The notes beneath the pieces were generated by a model that saw only the letters and a program-made list of their open reading frames with translations, ran no database searches and had not been told where the DNA came from. Made by a program: the position numbers and the translations under genes. DNA of 33,443 nucleotides from SIAJ01 sp036266155 (GTDB lineage Bacteria; Planctomycetota; Planctomycetia; Gemmatales; Gemmataceae): positions 1 through 33,443 of the forward strand of contig DATANR010000052.1 in NCBI GenBank assembly GCA_036266155.1, given 5' to 3'. Positions 32,422 through 33,443 of the stretch are shown one piece after another (position 1 is the stretch's first letter; the number at the start of each line of letters is the position of its first letter).

Positions 32422-33003
32422 TCAGGCCTCCGATGTGACATGTGTGACTTCAACGGCGCTCGGTCCGAGGACCGCGACCACCTTGATGGGCGTTCCGGTC
32501 GGCAACTCGGCCGTGGCGGTAAATGCTTCGAGTTCAACGGTGCGATTCTGTAAGTTCAGCGTGACCTTGCCGGGCCCGGTCTTGTTGGCCGGCACACGCA
32601 GGTAGACGGTTCCGGTCTTGCCCACCGCGTGATTGATCCGCACCGAGCCATCGGACCGCAGACGGTAGAGCATCTTCATCAGCGTGGCAACGAGGTACAA
32701 GGCTGCAATTCCGCTCAGGGCCGCAGCAGCCAGCTGAGCGTTGTCAGGCATCGAGTAATAGTGGGCGGTCAGTCCGCCGAGTCCGAAGAACGCGACGGCC
32801 GCACAGATCGAGCGGAAGGTGAGCAGGCCGACGAACCAATTGCCCGCATCATGATCGTGCGTGTCGGCCCCGTGATCGTGACCGCCGAAGTCGTGGTGCC
32901 CGGCATCTGCGTGGTCACCGCCGATGCCGAGGGCGCCGGCGAGGATCTGCAAAAGGAGGAAGGTGGCGCCGACTCCGGCCATGACGAGGAAGAGGGTTTC
33001 CAT
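32422..33003 (-). CDS. NfeD-like protein with His/Asp-rich loop
   Basis: 193 aa from the ATG at 33003, supported by GGAGG eight bases upstream; the frame extends further up but lacks this signal. A membrane helix (about 4-27) is followed by a loop (30-52) holding seven His and seven Asp residues (around AGHHDFGGHDHG). Further hydrophobic helices (about 56-80 and 87-110) and a C-terminal OB-fold domain (about 120-193: GKTGTVYLRVPANKTGPGKV, PIKVVAVLGPSAVEVTHV) complete it. NfeD proteins partner SPFH proteins such as the flotillin just downstream. The His/Asp loop may bind metal ions; this is an inference, and NfeD proteins usually lack such a loop. Confidence 0.85.
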   Translation of the reverse strand: METLFLVMAGVGATFLLLQILAGALGIGGDHADAGHHDFGGHDHGADTHDHDAGNWFVGLLTFRSICAAVAFFGLGGLTAHYYSMPDNAQLAAAALSGIAALYLVATLMKMLYRLRSDGSVRINHAVGKTGTVYLRVPANKTGPGKVTLNLQNRTVELEAFTATAELPTGTPIKVVAVLGPSAVEVTHVTSEA

Positions 33004-33257
33004 GTGCGAGACCTCCGGAACCGCGAGTGATCGGAGGGTTATTCGGCAGCCGTGGATGCGGATTGGGTGCCTTTTGGGGTAATGTAGAAGTCTTCTTGGT
33101 GAACGCAAGTTTCCGTGCTGCTTTAACTTACCAACACGAGCCCGCAAGGTCCGGATATTCAGTTGACAGCCGAATCGTTTCGAGGCATTAGGACGTTGGG
33201 GAACTTCATTTGATCGTCGGCCCGAGACCTGAATCGCTGTCGGGCGACAGCGGTTTT
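33004..33257. other. Non-coding gap upstream of the NfeD-flotillin operon
   Basis: With the inverted repeat that follows, this gives about 336 bp without a credible gene. It should contain the promoter of the flotillin operon, but no clear boxes are seen. The minus-strand frame open to 33285 lacks a start signal. Confidence 0.45.
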
Positions 33258-33326
33258 GTAGCTGGATTCGTGAGAATTCAGACACCCAGCCCCGGCAAAA
33301 AACTGAATTCTCACGAATCCAGCTAC
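33258..33326. repeat. Perfect 24-bp inverted repeat
   Basis: GTAGCTGGATTCGTGAGAAT... (33258-33281) and its exact reverse complement (33303-33326) are separated by a 21-base loop ending in an A-run. All 24 pairs match; pairing stops at both ends. On the minus strand it lies 14 bp downstream of a probable gene stop at 33340. The perfect arms suggest a recent or maintained element, either a terminator/MITE or a site for a protein. Confidence 0.85.
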
Positions 33327-33339
33327 TTCTACTGTCTAG

Positions 33340-33443
33340 CTACCGTCGCTGTTCGTTCTTCAATGGTGGTATGGCGTTACGCGCGCGATGGTGATAGTAC
33401 CGCGCCAGCTCGTTGCGCCGCAGCCAGCGATTGGTGCGGCGGA
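33340..33443 (-). CDS. C-terminus of a gene leaving the window
   Basis: On the minus strand the last 33 codons before a TAG read as a basic, protein-like tail (RRTNRWLRRNELARYYHHRA at its start) with strong GC3 bias in the first 20 codons. Other frames here contain stops or look random. It is open to the window edge. The product is not recognisable from so short a piece. Confidence 0.4.
   Translation of the reverse strand, partial: RRTNRWLRRNELARYYHHRARNAIPPLKNEQRR

Noticed and set aside
33004..33285. N-terminal extension of the NfeD-like protein
   Set aside because: It crosses part of the perfect inverted repeat, has no start signal, and would place about 94 polar residues before the first membrane helix.

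Overview
The window looks like chromosomal DNA of a planctomycete, most likely a Gemmata-like lineage. The evidence is its high GC content, a DUF1559 prepilin-like protein (a family greatly expanded in Planctomycetes), three large surface-type proteins that share an N-terminal 'LE-D/G-R-x-VP' signature, and many short imperfect palindromes at gene ends. This assignment is inferred from gene content, without a database search. No rRNA, tRNA, CRISPR array or insertion sequence was recognised.

Layout, left to right. 1-393 has no gene but carries four small perfect hairpins. 394-5745 (minus strand) is a four-gene chaperone operon, transcribed TPR scaffold - minimal J-domain protein - GrpE-like factor - Hsp70. 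A palindromic repeat is lodged between the last two genes. 5819-8671 (plus) is a 950-residue protein with a GH38-like C-terminal half, convergent with a pirin (8759-9457). 9575-12708 (minus) is a probable operon of DUF1559 prepilin-like protein, PepSY transmembrane protein and secreted kelch protein. A Fur-box-like palindrome lies just upstream of it. 13033-14516 (plus) encodes a degenerate Sua5/YrdC domain fused to a YwlE-like low-molecular-weight phosphatase, overlapping rpiB. This matches the gene order ywlC-ywlE-ywlF of Bacillus. 14582-15849 (minus) holds a DinB-like and a DUF4058 protein.

16416-23882 is a surface-protein block: an RTX-repeat protein ending in an apparently dead calpain-like domain, an Asp/Gly-rich beta-repeat protein, and a 1248-residue protein with five Ig-like repeats and a dockerin-like C-terminus. 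24102-27606 (minus) has a small membrane protein, an ACE-like M2-type zinc peptidase and a UbiA-family prenyltransferase. 27765-30665 (plus) has an Ntn-hydrolase asparaginase followed by a toxin-antitoxin islet: a HigBA-like pair, a duplicated scrap of the asparaginase 3' end, a lower-GC stretch with two competing small ORFs, and a VapC-type pair. 30718-33003 (minus) is a flotillin/NfeD membrane-microdomain operon whose NfeD partner has a His/Asp-rich loop. The right edge has a perfect 24-bp inverted repeat and what looks like the C-terminus of a gene leaving the window.

Most noteworthy are the self-contained Hsp70 operon, the YrdC-phosphatase fusion with a protein-arginine-phosphatase signature, the dead calpain-like domain on an RTX protein, the duplicated asparaginase tail bordering the TA module, the Fur-like site before the DUF1559-PepSY-kelch operon, and the families of gene-end palindromes.
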